Below are positions 35,537-44,774 of a stretch of DNA of 64,000 bases, in pieces. The translations under genes were made by a program, and so were the position numbers. The notes under the pieces were generated by a model. That model made no database searches. It was not told the origin of the DNA and worked only from the letters and a program-made list of their open reading frames with translations. Where the stretch lies: assembly GCA_019429465.1 (NCBI GenBank), contig JAHYIV010000009.1, positions 1 through 64,000 of the forward strand, given 5' to 3'. Each line of letters begins with the position of its first letter. The first letter of the stretch is position 1. The DNA comes from Desulfoarculaceae bacterium. GTDB lineage: Bacteria; Desulfobacterota; Desulfobulbia; Desulfobulbales; Desulfocapsaceae.

Positions 35537-36874
35537 TCAGTAGTCTGGCTGTTGATAGCTACGATACTGATTTGCAATCCTTCCCGTAAGCGATGAATCA
35601 GCTCTGGTGTTGCCGGCCTGTATGATCATACAGTGTTCCTCGCTCAGGGCACGGTCGCCCTGTTCGTCCCTGATACGTGTCGGCAGACCCATGGTGTTGA
35701 GCAGATGCAGGAAAGGCTGCGGGGGAAGTTCTTCAACATTCACCATCGTCTTCATATCCCACTTACCTTGAGCAACAAGGATTGCCGCGGCAACGACGGG
35801 AACACCTCCGGTGTAGGAAATCGCCTGACTGCCCACCTCTGCATAATTTTCAGCATGGTCGCAGATGTTGTAGATGAAGACTTCTTTGTCCTTACCGTCT
35901 TTCTGGCCCTTGATCAGATCACCGATACAGGTCTTGCCCTGATACTCCGGTGCCAGTGAGGAGGGATTCGGCAACACGGCCTTGACGACCTTGAGTGGCA
36001 CCACTTCCAGACCTTCAGCCGTTATTACCGGCTGTTCGGAGAGCAGACCCAGATTTTTCAGCACGGTGAAGACATTGATATAGTGCTCACCGAAACCCAT
36101 CCAGAAGCGGATATTGGCGACCTGCAGATTCTGAGACAAAGAGTGCAGTTCATCATGCCCGGTCAGATAGGTCGTTTGTGATCCGACTACCGGCAGATCA
36201 TCTGTGCGTTTGACCTCAAACATCGTGTTACTGGTCCACCGGCTGTTCTGCCAGGACCACACCTGTCCGGTAAACTCACGGAAGTTAATCTCAGGATCAA
36301 AATTTGTGGCAAAATAACGGCCATGGCACCCGGCATTGACATCAAGGATATCAATGGAGTCAATGGAATCAAAATACTCCCGATCAGCCAGTGCGGCGTA
36401 GGCATTGACCACACCCGGATCAAAACCCACCCCGAGAATAGCGGTTACGCCACGGGCTTTACACTCGTCCCGGCGCTGCCACTCATAGTTCCCGTACCAG
36501 GGAGGTGTTTCACAGACTTTTTTATGATCTTCATGGATGGCGGTATCCAGATAGGCGGCACCCGTAGCGATACAGGCACTCAGCACCGACATGTTAATAA
36601 AGGCGGATCCGACATTGATTACCAGCTGTGACCGGGTTTTGTGAATCAGGGCTTCAATCGCTGCCGTATCCATAGCATCCAGGGCATACGTGTGAAGAGT
36701 GGCCGGCACTTTGAGACTTCTTCTTTCAAGAACGCTGGCCGCTATCTCCTCACACTTCGTCACCCTGCGTGAGGCGATAACGATATTACCCAGAATGTCG
36801 TTGTGCTGGGCGCATTTATGAGCCACAACCCGGGCCACCCCCCCTGCCCCTATAATCAAAACATTTTTTTTCAT
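35537..36874 (-). CDS. Carboxynorspermidine/carboxyspermidine dehydrogenase (saccharopine dehydrogenase family)
   Basis: The enzyme joins aspartate semialdehyde and a diamine by NADPH-dependent reduction, giving carboxy(nor)spermidine. The 445-residue protein has the Rossmann motif VLIIGAGGVARVVAHKCAQH at the start and the family segments INVGSAFINMSVLSACI, GFDPGVVNAYAALA and VFIYNICDHAENYAE. I use the ATG at 36874, which has GAGGA six bases before it. About 40 residues after GLPTRI extend beyond the usual end of the family. The next gene upstream, 32 bases away, codes the matching decarboxylase NspC. Confidence 0.9.
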   Translation of the reverse strand: MKKNVLIIGAGGVARVVAHKCAQHNDILGNIVIASRRVTKCEEIAASVLERRSLKVPATLHTYALDAMDTAAIEALIHKTRSQLVINVGSAFINMSVLSACIATGAAYLDTAIHEDHKKVCETPPWYGNYEWQRRDECKARGVTAILGVGFDPGVVNAYAALADREYFDSIDSIDILDVNAGCHGRYFATNFDPEINFREFTGQVWSWQNSRWTSNTMFEVKRTDDLPVVGSQTTYLTGHDELHSLSQNLQVANIRFWMGFGEHYINVFTVLKNLGLLSEQPVITAEGLEVVPLKVVKAVLPNPSSLAPEYQGKTCIGDLIKGQKDGKDKEVFIYNICDHAENYAEVGSQAISYTGGVPVVAAAILVAQGKWDMKTMVNVEELPPQPFLHLLNTMGLPTRIRDEQGDRALSEEHCMIIQAGNTRADSSLTGRIANQYRSYQQPDY

Positions 36875-36906
36875 TTCCGTCCTCAGAGCCACTTTTCCTT
36901 AAAACA

Positions 36907-38004
36907 TCAGGAGAGGTTCTGCCTAAAGTCCTCGAAGGTAAAGTCCTTTACCAGTTCAATGCTGCCGTCCAACTGGCGCACGGCGATTGATGGCATCTTC
37001 AACCCATTAAACCAGTTTTTCTTGACCATGGTGTAGCCGGCGGCATCTTTAAAGGACAATCGGTCTCCGATCCTCAGTTCATGATCAAACTGAAATTCAC
37101 CAAAGATATCACCTGCAAGGCAGGAATTACCGCAGACCATAGAGGTGTGCGGCCCTGAGCAGGCTTCCATCCTGGCATCCTGGCGGTAAATCAGCAGATC
37201 CAGCATATGGGCTTCAATCGAGCTGTCGACGATTGCAAGATGCTTGCCGTTAAACAGGGTGTCGAGGACAGTCACCTCGAGCGTCGTTGTCTCGGTTATA
37301 GCGGCCTCACCCGGTTCAAGATAGACCTGAACAGCGAAGCGCTCTGAGAAGGCCTTCAGGCGGGCACAGAAATCATCAACCGGATATCCTGCACCGGTGA
37401 AGTGGATGCCGCCGCCAAGACTGACCCAGTCAACCTTGGCGAGCAGATGACCAAAACGCTCTTCGATCAGCGTCAGCATCTCATCAAAGAGAGTGAAGGC
37501 ACTATTCTCACAATTATTGTGGAACATGAATCCAGAGATCTGATCGATAACAGCCTCGATTTTTGCCGGATCCGACTCGCCCAGACGACTGAACGGCCGG
37601 GCCGGATCGGCCAGAATGAAGTCAGAACTGCTGACCTGAGGATTCACTCTCAAACCACGCAATTTGTCAGCTGCAGCTTCCGCAAACCTGTGCAGCTGGC
37701 TGATTGAATTGAAAATGATCTTGTCGCAGCTGGCAACGACCTCTGCTATTTCATCGTCAGCATAGGCGACACTGTAGGCATGCGTTTCACCGGCAAACGT
37801 TTCTCGGCCCAGCTTGACTTCATACAGGGAAGAGGAGGTCGTGCCGTCCATATACTCCTGCATCAGATCAAAAACCGACCAGGTGGCAAAGCACTTGAGC
37901 GCCAGGAGCGCCTTGGCGCCAGAGTGGTGGCGAACATAGGCTATTTTCTCCATGTTGCGCAGTAATCTGGCTTTATCTATGAGGTAATAGGGCGTTTTGA
38001 TCAT
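36907..38004 (-). CDS. nspC: Carboxynorspermidine decarboxylase NspC
   Basis: NspC is a PLP enzyme that decarboxylates carboxynorspermidine or carboxyspermidine to the polyamine. The 365-residue protein has the PLP lysine in ALLALKCFATW near residue 35, the phosphate-binding WVSLGGGIHFTGAGYP and EPGEAAI segments, and the C-terminal SMVCGNSCLAGDIFG with the catalytic Cys of the fold. The ATG at 38004 begins MIKTPYYLID, as in other members; upstream codons come from a repeat array. It precedes the dehydrogenase gene, so the pair forms a complete alternative spermidine route. Confidence 0.93.
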   Translation of the reverse strand: MIKTPYYLIDKARLLRNMEKIAYVRHHSGAKALLALKCFATWSVFDLMQEYMDGTTSSSLYEVKLGRETFAGETHAYSVAYADDEIAEVVASCDKIIFNSISQLHRFAEAAADKLRGLRVNPQVSSSDFILADPARPFSRLGESDPAKIEAVIDQISGFMFHNNCENSAFTLFDEMLTLIEERFGHLLAKVDWVSLGGGIHFTGAGYPVDDFCARLKAFSERFAVQVYLEPGEAAITETTTLEVTVLDTLFNGKHLAIVDSSIEAHMLDLLIYRQDARMEACSGPHTSMVCGNSCLAGDIFGEFQFDHELRIGDRLSFKDAAGYTMVKKNWFNGLKMPSIAVRQLDGSIELVKDFTFEDFRQNLS

Positions 38005-38085
38005 TATAATCCATTTCTGTTGGTCAAAATGGACGATTATAGTGCAAAAGAGACAGTTTTTCGAGAAAAATCGGCAGAAATGCAA

Positions 38086-38460
38086 TTGCTGGTATGAGCG
38101 ACAGCGGATGCAGCTTGCCGAATACCACTCCAAGAAACAGCGGTAAGGATTGCTGTCTCTTGGATGTGGCATAAGAGTCCGTAAATAAAAAGAGCAAGAA
38201 AAGCGTTGCTGGTACGAGCGACAGCGGATGCAGCTTGCCGAATACCACTCCAAGAAACAGCGGTAAGGATTGCTGTCTCTTGGATGTGGCATAAGAGTCC
38301 GTAAATAAAAAGAGCAAGAAAAGCTCTTGCTGGTACGAGCGACAGCGGATGCAGCTTGCCGAATACCACTCCAAGAAACAGCGGTAAGGATTGCTGTCTC
38401 TTGGATGTGGCATAAGAGTCCGTAAATAAAAAGAGCAAGAAAAGCGTTGCTCTTTTTATA
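38086..38460. repeat. Tandem hairpin repeat array upstream of nspC
   Basis: Three nearly identical units of 120-121 bp start at 38086, 38206 and 38327. Each carries GCTTGCCGAATACC, the hairpin CCAAGAAACAGC / GCTGTCTCTTGG, the tail GGCATAAGAGTCCGTAAA and AAAAAGAGCAAGAAAAG. It is the same family as the array at 27259-27631. The last unit ends in a hairpin. Frames through the array give repetitive false proteins. Confidence 0.9.
38428..38457 (-). terminator. Hairpin terminator downstream of uppP
   Basis: AAAAAGAGCAA pairs with TTGCTCTTTTT over 11 bp around an 8-base loop, giving T runs on both strands. It is 10 bases past the uppP stop on the minus strand and closes the repeat array. Confidence 0.7.
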
Positions 38461-38467
38461 ACGGTCT

Positions 38468-39292
38468 CTAAAAAGAGATGGCCTCGGCTGCCTGGCCGCC
38501 GAAGACCACGATCAGCACGATCCCGAGAGCGATACGATAGACCACGAACGGCTGCATGCCGATCCGCCGGATGAAGGCGAGAAAGTAGTGGATACAGAGA
38601 AATGCGCTCACCCCGGAAAGCAGGGCGCCAGTCAGCAGGGCCATCCAGTCGGTGGACCCGGGAAGCCTGAGCAGTTGCACGGTCTGCAGGGCGCCGGCGA
38701 GAAAAATGACTGGAATCGACAGCAGAAAGGAAAAACGCGAGGCGCCTTCGCGGCTTAAACCCAGGAGCAGGGCAGCGGTGATGGTAATGCCCGAGCGTGA
38801 TGTTCCGGGGAAAAGGGCCAGGGCCTGGGCGCAACCGATGAAGAGCATCCCGGCCCAGGTGAGGCTGAATTCATCTTTCTGACCCCTCTGGCGCCAATCT
38901 GCCCAGGCCAGAATCAGGCCGAAACCGATCAGGCCCAGGGCCATGGTAAGAGGAGAGCGCAGATGGTCTTCCACAATGCCTTTCAGCGCCAGGCCGGCCA
39001 GCCCGACCGGGATAGTTGCCATCAGTATGCCCCAGGCCAGGCGCGCCGGTGGTGTCATCTGGCGGGTCAGCAGTGACCGACCCCATTCGACGGACATCTG
39101 TTGCAGGTCTTGACGAAAATAGATGACCACGGCCATCAACGTGCCGACATGAATGGCGATATCGAAGGCCAGCCCCTGATCTTCCCAGGAAGTCAATACT
39201 GGCACCAGGATCAGATGGGCCGAGCTGGAGACGGGAAGAAACTCGGTAATCCCCTGAACCACGGCAAGGATAAAAATCTGGAAAAAATCCAT
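38468..39292 (-). CDS. uppP: Undecaprenyl-diphosphate phosphatase UppP/BacA
   Basis: The enzyme recycles the carrier lipid of peptidoglycan and LPS O-unit assembly by cutting undecaprenyl diphosphate. The 274-residue membrane protein has the two conserved re-entrant motifs: VQGITEFLPVSSSAHLIL near residue 15, with the catalytic Glu and Ser residues, and LFPGTSRSGITITAALLLG near 165, with the essential Arg. Length and motifs are normal. It stands alone, with a terminator-like hairpin behind it. Confidence 0.96.
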   Translation of the reverse strand: MDFFQIFILAVVQGITEFLPVSSSAHLILVPVLTSWEDQGLAFDIAIHVGTLMAVVIYFRQDLQQMSVEWGRSLLTRQMTPPARLAWGILMATIPVGLAGLALKGIVEDHLRSPLTMALGLIGFGLILAWADWRQRGQKDEFSLTWAGMLFIGCAQALALFPGTSRSGITITAALLLGLSREGASRFSFLLSIPVIFLAGALQTVQLLRLPGSTDWMALLTGALLSGVSAFLCIHYFLAFIRRIGMQPFVVYRIALGIVLIVVFGGQAAEAISF

Positions 39293-39500
39293 AGACTCCT
39301 TTCAAGGGCAAAGGCTGGTGACTCGATTGGCAAGAAAAAATACTCCCTGAATCTTCCTGACCAGAGGTCCTGCATAGAAGCTGCTACAGTTACCTTCTTC
39401 TGCCCGATATCGCAAGTTTTTCCGCACCATCATCTGTGCCTGTGCACTGTACCTGCGCTTGAAAGACTGATTGCCCGCCGATGACAGCTGCCTGGCTTTT

Positions 39501-40490
39501 TTAGTGGTCGATGGCGTCGGAGAGCAGTCCCACTGCCAAGGCGAAATAGTTGGAACGGTTCCATTTGAGAGTGGTGCGGAAGTTTTGGTAAACCATGAAG
39601 GCTACCGCCGGGTTGCCTTTCTCAGGGATGATGATGGAGGCCGGTAACTGCCGGGCGGGCAGGGCGGAGCCGTCGGGTAGGCGGACCCCAAGGGCCTGCC
39701 ACTGGCCGATGGGCTTGCGGATATCCACGCCGCTCAGGTCCTGGTTGAAGCCGGAAGGCAGACGCACCGCCCTTCCCCAGGTCTGGTCGTCGCGCCAGCC
39801 GGAGCGGGCCAGGTAGTTGGCGGCCGAGGCAAAGACATCGGCCTTGGTGTTCCAGATATCCCGGCGGCCGTCCCCGTCGTAATCGACGGCGAAGGTGATG
39901 AAGCTTGAGGGCATGAACTGGCTTTGGCCCATGGCTCCGGCCCAGGAACCCTTCATTGCCTGCGGGCTGATATGGCCTTGATCAAGAATTTTCAGGGCAT
40001 TGAGCAATTCGCCGCGGAAATATTTGCTGCGGCGGCCATCGTAGGCCAGAGTGGCCAGGGAATTGACGACCATAAAATCGCCGGTAAGCCGGCCGAAATC
40101 GGTTTCAATCCCCCAGAGAGCCACGATGAACCGGGGCTGAACCCCGTACTTTCTGCCGACCTCAGTCAGCAACTCCCGGTTTTCCGTCAGTAACCGGCGG
40201 CCCGTGTCGATTCGGGCCTGAGATACCACCCGCTCCCGGTACTGCTGGAAGGTCAGGGTGAACTCCGCCTGCCGTCGATCCAGCTCGATCACCCGGGGAA
40301 TGGGCTCGATGCCGGTCAAGGCAGCCTCCAGGGTTTGCCTGCCGATGCCCTGCTGCAGGGCCTCTGCCCGTAATTCCTGTAACCACTCGGCAAAGGGTTG
40401 TTCGGCGGCGAAGGAGCTTGGCGCCCTCGCTGAAGTAACGGTCAACATCAGTACGGCGAGCAGCAGCGTCACCAGTCCTTGCTTGTTCAT
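39501..40490 (-). CDS. Lytic murein transglycosylase, MltB/SLT type
   Basis: The enzyme cuts the glycan strands of peptidoglycan, forming 1,6-anhydro ends. The 329-residue protein has a signal peptide (LVTLLLAVLMLTVTSARA), then the MltB core with the catalytic Glu in FIVALWGIETDFGR and the conserved GSWAGAMGQSQFMPSSF and AVDYDGDGRRDIW segments. No lipobox or peptidoglycan-binding domain is present, so it may be free in the periplasm. ATG 40490 has TGAGG six bases before it, which I prefer to the longer frame from 40637. Confidence 0.92.
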   Translation of the reverse strand: MNKQGLVTLLLAVLMLTVTSARAPSSFAAEQPFAEWLQELRAEALQQGIGRQTLEAALTGIEPIPRVIELDRRQAEFTLTFQQYRERVVSQARIDTGRRLLTENRELLTEVGRKYGVQPRFIVALWGIETDFGRLTGDFMVVNSLATLAYDGRRSKYFRGELLNALKILDQGHISPQAMKGSWAGAMGQSQFMPSSFITFAVDYDGDGRRDIWNTKADVFASAANYLARSGWRDDQTWGRAVRLPSGFNQDLSGVDIRKPIGQWQALGVRLPDGSALPARQLPASIIIPEKGNPAVAFMVYQNFRTTLKWNRSNYFALAVGLLSDAIDH

Positions 40491-40731
40491 TGCAGCCTCA
40501 TATCGGTAAATATTTGTGGCGGCATCGCCAGCCACCTCCGTTTGGGGTTTGTTCGGATCAAGAAAATCATTATTTTGTGAAAAAGGTACAGGCCTGTTAT
40601 TCCTCTTTTTTGGGCCACCCTTGGGGCTTTGGCTCAACCCGGCGTTTCAGCTTCTGTTGTCAATCTTCCATAGAGCGACAGCAGGCGGGCAGGTCATTAT
40701 TGCAATCGATAGGACTTGCGATGGGTGCTTG

Positions 40732-42087
40732 TCAGTCTGCCGCCGTCAGGGCCTGTTCCAGGTCGGCGAGAATGTCATCCTCATGTTCCAGGCCGACGGA
40801 GAGCCGGATAAAATCCGGAGAGACCCCGGCGGCCAGTTGTTCGTCCGGGTTCAACTGAGAATGGGTGGTCGAGGCCGGATGGATGGCCAGGCTTTTGGCG
40901 TCGCCGATGTTGGCCAGGTGGCTGAAGAGCTGAAGATGGTTGATGAACTTTTTCCCCGCTTCCAAACCGCCCTTGATCCCGAAACCAACAAGGGCGCCGA
41001 AGCCGCCACTCAGGCAGTTCTTTGCCTGCTGGTGGGTGGGGTGATCGGCAAGACCGGGATAGACTACCCACTCGACTCCGGGGTGTTTGGTCAAAAATCG
41101 GGCCACTGCCATGGCGTTGGCGCAGTGCCGTTCCATCCGGATCGGCAGGGTTTCGATTCCCTGAAGGATCAGAAAGCTGTTGAAGGGCGAAAGGCAGGCG
41201 CCCATGTCCCGAAGCAGAATGGTTCTGGCCCGGATGATGTAGGCGGCTCGGCCGACCGCGTCGGCCCAGACCACACCGCCGTATGAGGGATCCGGCTCGG
41301 TGAACATAGGAAAACGGCCTGCGGCCTTCCAGTCGAAGTTGCCGCTGTCGACGATCACCCCGCCGATTGAGTTGCCATGACCGCCACAGAACTTGGTGAG
41401 GGAATGGATCACGATGTCGGCCCCGAATTCGAAGGGACGGCAGAGGGAGGGGGTGGCGACGGTGTTGTCAACGATCAGCGGGATGCCTGCCCGGTGGGCT
41501 ACCTCGGCGATGGCGGCAAGATCCGGGATGTCAAGCTTCGGGTTGCCGATGGTTTCGACAAAGAGGCAGCGGGTCTGTTCGGTGATCGCCTGGGCGAAGG
41601 AATCCGGTGATGTGGCCCGGACAAAGGTGGTCTTGATTCCGTAATCGGGCAGCGTATGCTGGAAGAGGTTGTGGGTGCCGCCGTAGAGGCTTGAGGCCGC
41701 AACCAGATGGTCGCCGCTCCGGCAGATGTTCATGATCGCGTAGGAGATTGCCGAGGAGCCGGAGCTGGTGGCCAGGGCACCGACCCCGCCTTCTAAAAGC
41801 ATCATCCGCCGCTCCAGGACATCGGTGGTCGGGTTCATGATCCGGGTATAGATGTTGCCGGTGGCCTCGGGCGGGAAATCTTCGGGCCGCAGGCCTTCGG
41901 TCGTCAGGTTGAGCCTGGGGGCCCAGACCTCGGGTTTGAGGGCAAAAAGAGAAGCCGCGTCCTCGGTGTCGGTAAAGACGTAGCTGGTGGTCTGGTAGAT
42001 CGGCACCGCTCGGCTGCGGGTGGTGGGGTCAGGGGTGTGGCCGCCGTGGAGGGCGATAGTCTCCGGTTTCCAGTTGGCATTTTTCAT
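40732..42087 (-). CDS. metY: O-acetylhomoserine sulfhydrylase (MetY-type, PLP)
   Basis: The enzyme makes homocysteine (or cysteine) from an O-acetylated amino acid and sulfide. The 451-residue Cys/Met-metabolism protein has [14 protein letters not shown], the PLP-binding Asp region [11 protein letters not shown] and the Schiff-base Lys in [12 protein letters not shown]. Between ASLFALK and [13 protein letters not shown] are about 24 residues rich in Pro and Glu that the family normally lacks. The rest aligns without gaps by eye. It stands alone after a gene-free stretch that holds only a repeat element. Confidence 0.92.
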   Translation of the reverse strand: MKNANWKPETIALHGGHTPDPTTRSRAVPIYQTTSYVFTDTEDAASLFALKPEVWAPRLNLTTEGLRPEDFPPEATGNIYTRIMNPTTDVLERRMMLLEGGVGALATSSGSSAISYAIMNICRSGDHLVAASSLYGGTHNLFQHTLPDYGIKTTFVRATSPDSFAQAITEQTRCLFVETIGNPKLDIPDLAAIAEVAHRAGIPLIVDNTVATPSLCRPFEFGADIVIHSLTKFCGGHGNSIGGVIVDSGNFDWKAAGRFPMFTEPDPSYGGVVWADAVGRAAYIIRARTILLRDMGACLSPFNSFLILQGIETLPIRMERHCANAMAVARFLTKHPGVEWVVYPGLADHPTHQQAKNCLSGGFGALVGFGIKGGLEAGKKFINHLQLFSHLANIGDAKSLAIHPASTTHSQLNPDEQLAAGVSPDFIRLSVGLEHEDDILADLEQALTAAD

Positions 42088-42265
42088 GGTGTCTGCTTCT
42101 CCCGGTGCTCAATAGTTGTTAATGAAGTAAGGTTTCCGTCGGCATTCCAGCCGTTTCAAGTGATGGCATCACTGGTTTTTTTTGCCAGGCGGTTTTTGCC
42201 TGCCGGTTGTGACCGCACTAGATGATATGGTGAGGGTAGTCGAGGATAATGATGCCTGTAGTTCT

Positions 42266-42368
42266 GAGCCGCTGTAAAAAAAATAACATGGCCTTCTAAG
42301 TGCCCGGAGCGGCATAAGGAGCCGGGACGAAATAGAGATAAATGGCCATGTTATTTCGTAACGGCTCC
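42266..42368 (+). repeat. TAACATGGCC inverted-repeat element, copy 2
   Basis: The ends GAGCCGCTGTAAAA and TTATTTCGTAACGGCTC and the inner TAACATGGCC / GGCCATGTTA are complementary. It is the shorter relative of the element at 25044-25199. It occupies the middle of the 398-base gap between metY and the biosynthetic cluster; the rest of that gap shows no gene. Confidence 0.8.
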
Positions 42369-42485
42369 TTATGCATGCGGCAAGAGTAGCATGAGACTGA
42401 AGACTGGGCAACAAATAAACCAGCATGGCTGGACCAGATTGGCCAGCCACAACGAAAAATGAAAGCATCACCATCCTGCCATGGA

Positions 42486-43349
42486 TCAGCCCTGGTTGCT
42501 GACCTGCATGATCATATAGCGACCATCGCTGACGTCAATATGGAGCAGCTTGCCCTTTTCCTGTAAGAGGAAGCGGTTGAGGGCAAAGAGAGGCAAGGTT
42601 TCGTAGTAGCCGCAGAACCCTTCGTAGGCGTAACGCCTCCATCCTCTCTTCAGGTTCATGATTTCTTCTCTCTCGGCCGCGGCAAAACGTTTGCCAAATG
42701 CCAGGCTGGCTCCCGGCTCGATCGATGCCAGCTGCTGCCGCAGTTGTTGTTTATCCAGGATCCTGGGGGTGACCTCAAGCGTTACCGCCGCCTCCTCATC
42801 AAGCTTGCCCAGCAGCATCCAGTTGCTGCCCTCGCCTAAGACAGTGGTCTGGTCACGACCCAGAATCTTTCTGGCCAGTTCCTGTCGGGGGATCCATTCA
42901 TCGATACCGCCAATGAGGGCCGCCTGCTCGCGGCCCAGGATCAAATCATTGCGGGCCACAAGCAGGGCCATCTGCACCGGAAAACGGTGATGGCTCAGAA
43001 AGAGGTTCTTGCCGCTCAGACCAAGATGGCTGGCAACATAAAAACCGGCGGAGTTACTGAGAAGATTGATGAAATCAATCGGCCGGGGCAGCTGGTTGCG
43101 AACATGCCGCTGGTCGCATATCCTCTCAAAGACCGAGATGTTTCCCTGCCCTGAGGTCATGTATGTCGCCGTCTGAGGCGACAGTTCCTGGCCTGCGGCC
43201 GCCATGTGTGCCCCGATAATTGCCAGTTGAATGAAATGGTCTGTCCGCCGATAGACCTTGCCGCTCAAGGCTCGCAACTTGGCGGCGAGATCCGGTTGGT
43301 GATGGTCCGGAATTGAATTATGGATGCCCATGGCGCGGATCGCAATCAT
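42486..43349 (-). CDS. Ketosynthase-like protein without catalytic Cys (chain-length-factor-like)
   Basis: The 287-residue protein has the outline of the first part of a beta-ketoacyl synthase, with TYMTSGQGNISVFERI and INLLSNSAGFYVASHLGL, but where active enzymes have TACSS it reads NLFLSHHRFPVQMALL. The Cys-His-His set is absent. Such partner subunits form heterodimers with an active ketosynthase in aryl-polyene and type II polyketide systems and help set chain length. It overlaps the active ketosynthase gene by four bases (ATGA), which supports a one-to-one complex. It is the last gene of the block 1 operon. Confidence 0.75.
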   Translation of the reverse strand: MIAIRAMGIHNSIPDHHQPDLAAKLRALSGKVYRRTDHFIQLAIIGAHMAAAGQELSPQTATYMTSGQGNISVFERICDQRHVRNQLPRPIDFINLLSNSAGFYVASHLGLSGKNLFLSHHRFPVQMALLVARNDLILGREQAALIGGIDEWIPRQELARKILGRDQTTVLGEGSNWMLLGKLDEEAAVTLEVTPRILDKQQLRQQLASIEPGASLAFGKRFAAAEREEIMNLKRGWRRYAYEGFCGYYETLPLFALNRFLLQEKGKLLHIDVSDGRYMIMQVSNQG

Positions 43350-44497
43350 GATGTCATCCGCGCGGTTTTCTCGATGATAAATGACGTATTGTTGCCGCCG
43401 AAACCGAAATAGTTAAGCATGAAGCATCCTGCTGTTACCGGCATGACTTCCTGCAGCGGAGCGGTGGAAATCTCGCGGTCAAGGGTTGTAAAATTGATCG
43501 TGGCCGGAATGAAGCCGGCATTGATGCTTTCTATCATCAGGACAAGCTCCGCCACCCCGCAGCCGCCAAGGGTATGGCCGATATAGGGTTTGAGCGAGAA
43601 GTAGGGCGGCAGCTCGGGAAAGGTCAGCGTCATCCCGCGCATTTCCGCCAGATCCATTGAATCACTGGCTGTTCCATGGGCCTTGATGGCCGTTATTGCC
43701 CCTGGAGGCAGATCGGCATCGGCCAGGGCATCGGCCATGACCCGGGAAATTCCACCACCGCTCGGGTCGGGGCCAGTCACACTGTATGTCTCGCAGCTGC
43801 TCTTGCCGCCAAGGTAGTGCCAGGGCGAGGGCCTGATATCGTCACGGCTGAGCAGCACTCCACTGACCGCTTCACCCAGGACCATGCCGTTACGGTTCTG
43901 GTCAAAGGGGCGCGGCATATCAGGGGAGAGGAGCTGCATCAGGGCGAATCCTTCGATGGTCGTCGGTGAAAAAAGCTCCAGGCCGAGCACCAGGGCATGG
44001 TCAATGATGTCGCCTGCCAGCATGGCTGCCGCATCCATCAAGGCGTTGGCGCTGGAGGTACAGGCGGTGCCGTAGGTTAAAGAGAGGCCCTGGAAGCCAA
44101 AGCGTTCCATCAGGCTGTCAGCGATATTTCCGCCTCCGACCCGTGCGCGTTGACAAGAGCTGGCTGCGGCAGAAATTGTCGCCTGTTCGATGGGCCGGGC
44201 CAGAGAGTAGTCAATGGAAGAGGAACCAAGAAATATCCCGATATTGGTGAGATCGGATGGCTCAAGGCCGAGCTTCTGTAACAGGCCGCCAACGACACGG
44301 TCAAGGGTGGCGTTGACGGTGGAAGTATCGGCCAGGCCGGGCGTGTCGGCAAGGCTGTAGTAGGGGTAGATCACCTGCCGGTCGTTGAGTCTGACCGCCA
44401 TGCTGCCGATCGTCGCCTTGCCGGCGCGCAGGGCCTGGATCTTCTGCGATCCTTGTCCCAGCGCACAGAGCAGCTTTCCGCCCACGATCGAAATCAT
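43346..44497 (-). CDS. Beta-ketoacyl-ACP synthase (KAS I/II type)
   Basis: The 383-residue enzyme extends an ACP-bound acyl chain with malonyl-ACP. The Cys-His-His triad is complete: YGTACTSSANAL (Cys near residue 146), IKAHGTASDSMDLAEM and KPYIGHTLGGCG. The C-terminal NYFGFGGNNTSFII closes the fold. It is shorter than primary-metabolism FabF (about 410) and resembles ketosynthases of aryl-polyene/flexirubin clusters. It follows the ACP gene by four bases and overlaps the degenerate partner gene. Confidence 0.9.
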   Translation of the reverse strand: MISIVGGKLLCALGQGSQKIQALRAGKATIGSMAVRLNDRQVIYPYYSLADTPGLADTSTVNATLDRVVGGLLQKLGLEPSDLTNIGIFLGSSSIDYSLARPIEQATISAAASSCQRARVGGGNIADSLMERFGFQGLSLTYGTACTSSANALMDAAAMLAGDIIDHALVLGLELFSPTTIEGFALMQLLSPDMPRPFDQNRNGMVLGEAVSGVLLSRDDIRPSPWHYLGGKSSCETYSVTGPDPSGGGISRVMADALADADLPPGAITAIKAHGTASDSMDLAEMRGMTLTFPELPPYFSLKPYIGHTLGGCGVAELVLMIESINAGFIPATINFTTLDREISTAPLQEVMPVTAGCFMLNYFGFGGNNTSFIIEKTARMTS

Positions 44498-44501
44498 CTG
44501 C

Positions 44502-44774
44502 TCACGAGCCCGGTTGAATAAAGTCTGCCAGCTCGTTAATGGTCGTTACATGACGGCGGAAGGCCTTGCTGTCAGGAAGACGTACCCCGAACTGGTTTTG
44601 CAGGGCAACCGATATCTGCAAGGCGTCGAGCGAGTCGAGTTCGAGGACGCAGGCATCAGAGAAAAGCTGCACGTGGTCAGCCACCTCAGCCGGCCTGATA
44701 TCTTCTTTCTCACATTCTTCGATGATCATAGTCTTCAGGCGCAGCTTCAACGCCGTATCCAGGGAGCCTTTCAT
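44502..44774 (-). CDS. Acyl carrier protein
   Basis: The 90-residue protein has the phosphopantetheine attachment site LELDSLDALQIS with Ser 48 and the usual acidic four-helix outline. The pattern FSDACVLELDSLDAL is close to ACPs of secondary lipid clusters. It lies between the exporter permease, which it overlaps by four bases, and the ketosynthase, so it is probably the carrier for the block 1 chain. Confidence 0.9.
   Translation of the reverse strand: MKGSLDTALKLRLKTMIIEECEKEDIRPAEVADHVQLFSDACVLELDSLDALQISVALQNQFGVRLPDSKAFRRHVTTINELADFIQPGS

Noticed and set aside
38086-38460. CRISPR array
   Set aside because: The units are 118-121 bp and repeat as a whole, with no short repeats separated by unique spacers; no cas gene is in the window.
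38024-38834. Open frames through the hairpin arrays (for example peptides with repeated SYATSKRQQSLPLF) and the upstream extensions of nspC and kdsC
   Set aside because: The peptides are simply translations of the tandem repeats and change frame between units; real genes start after the arrays.
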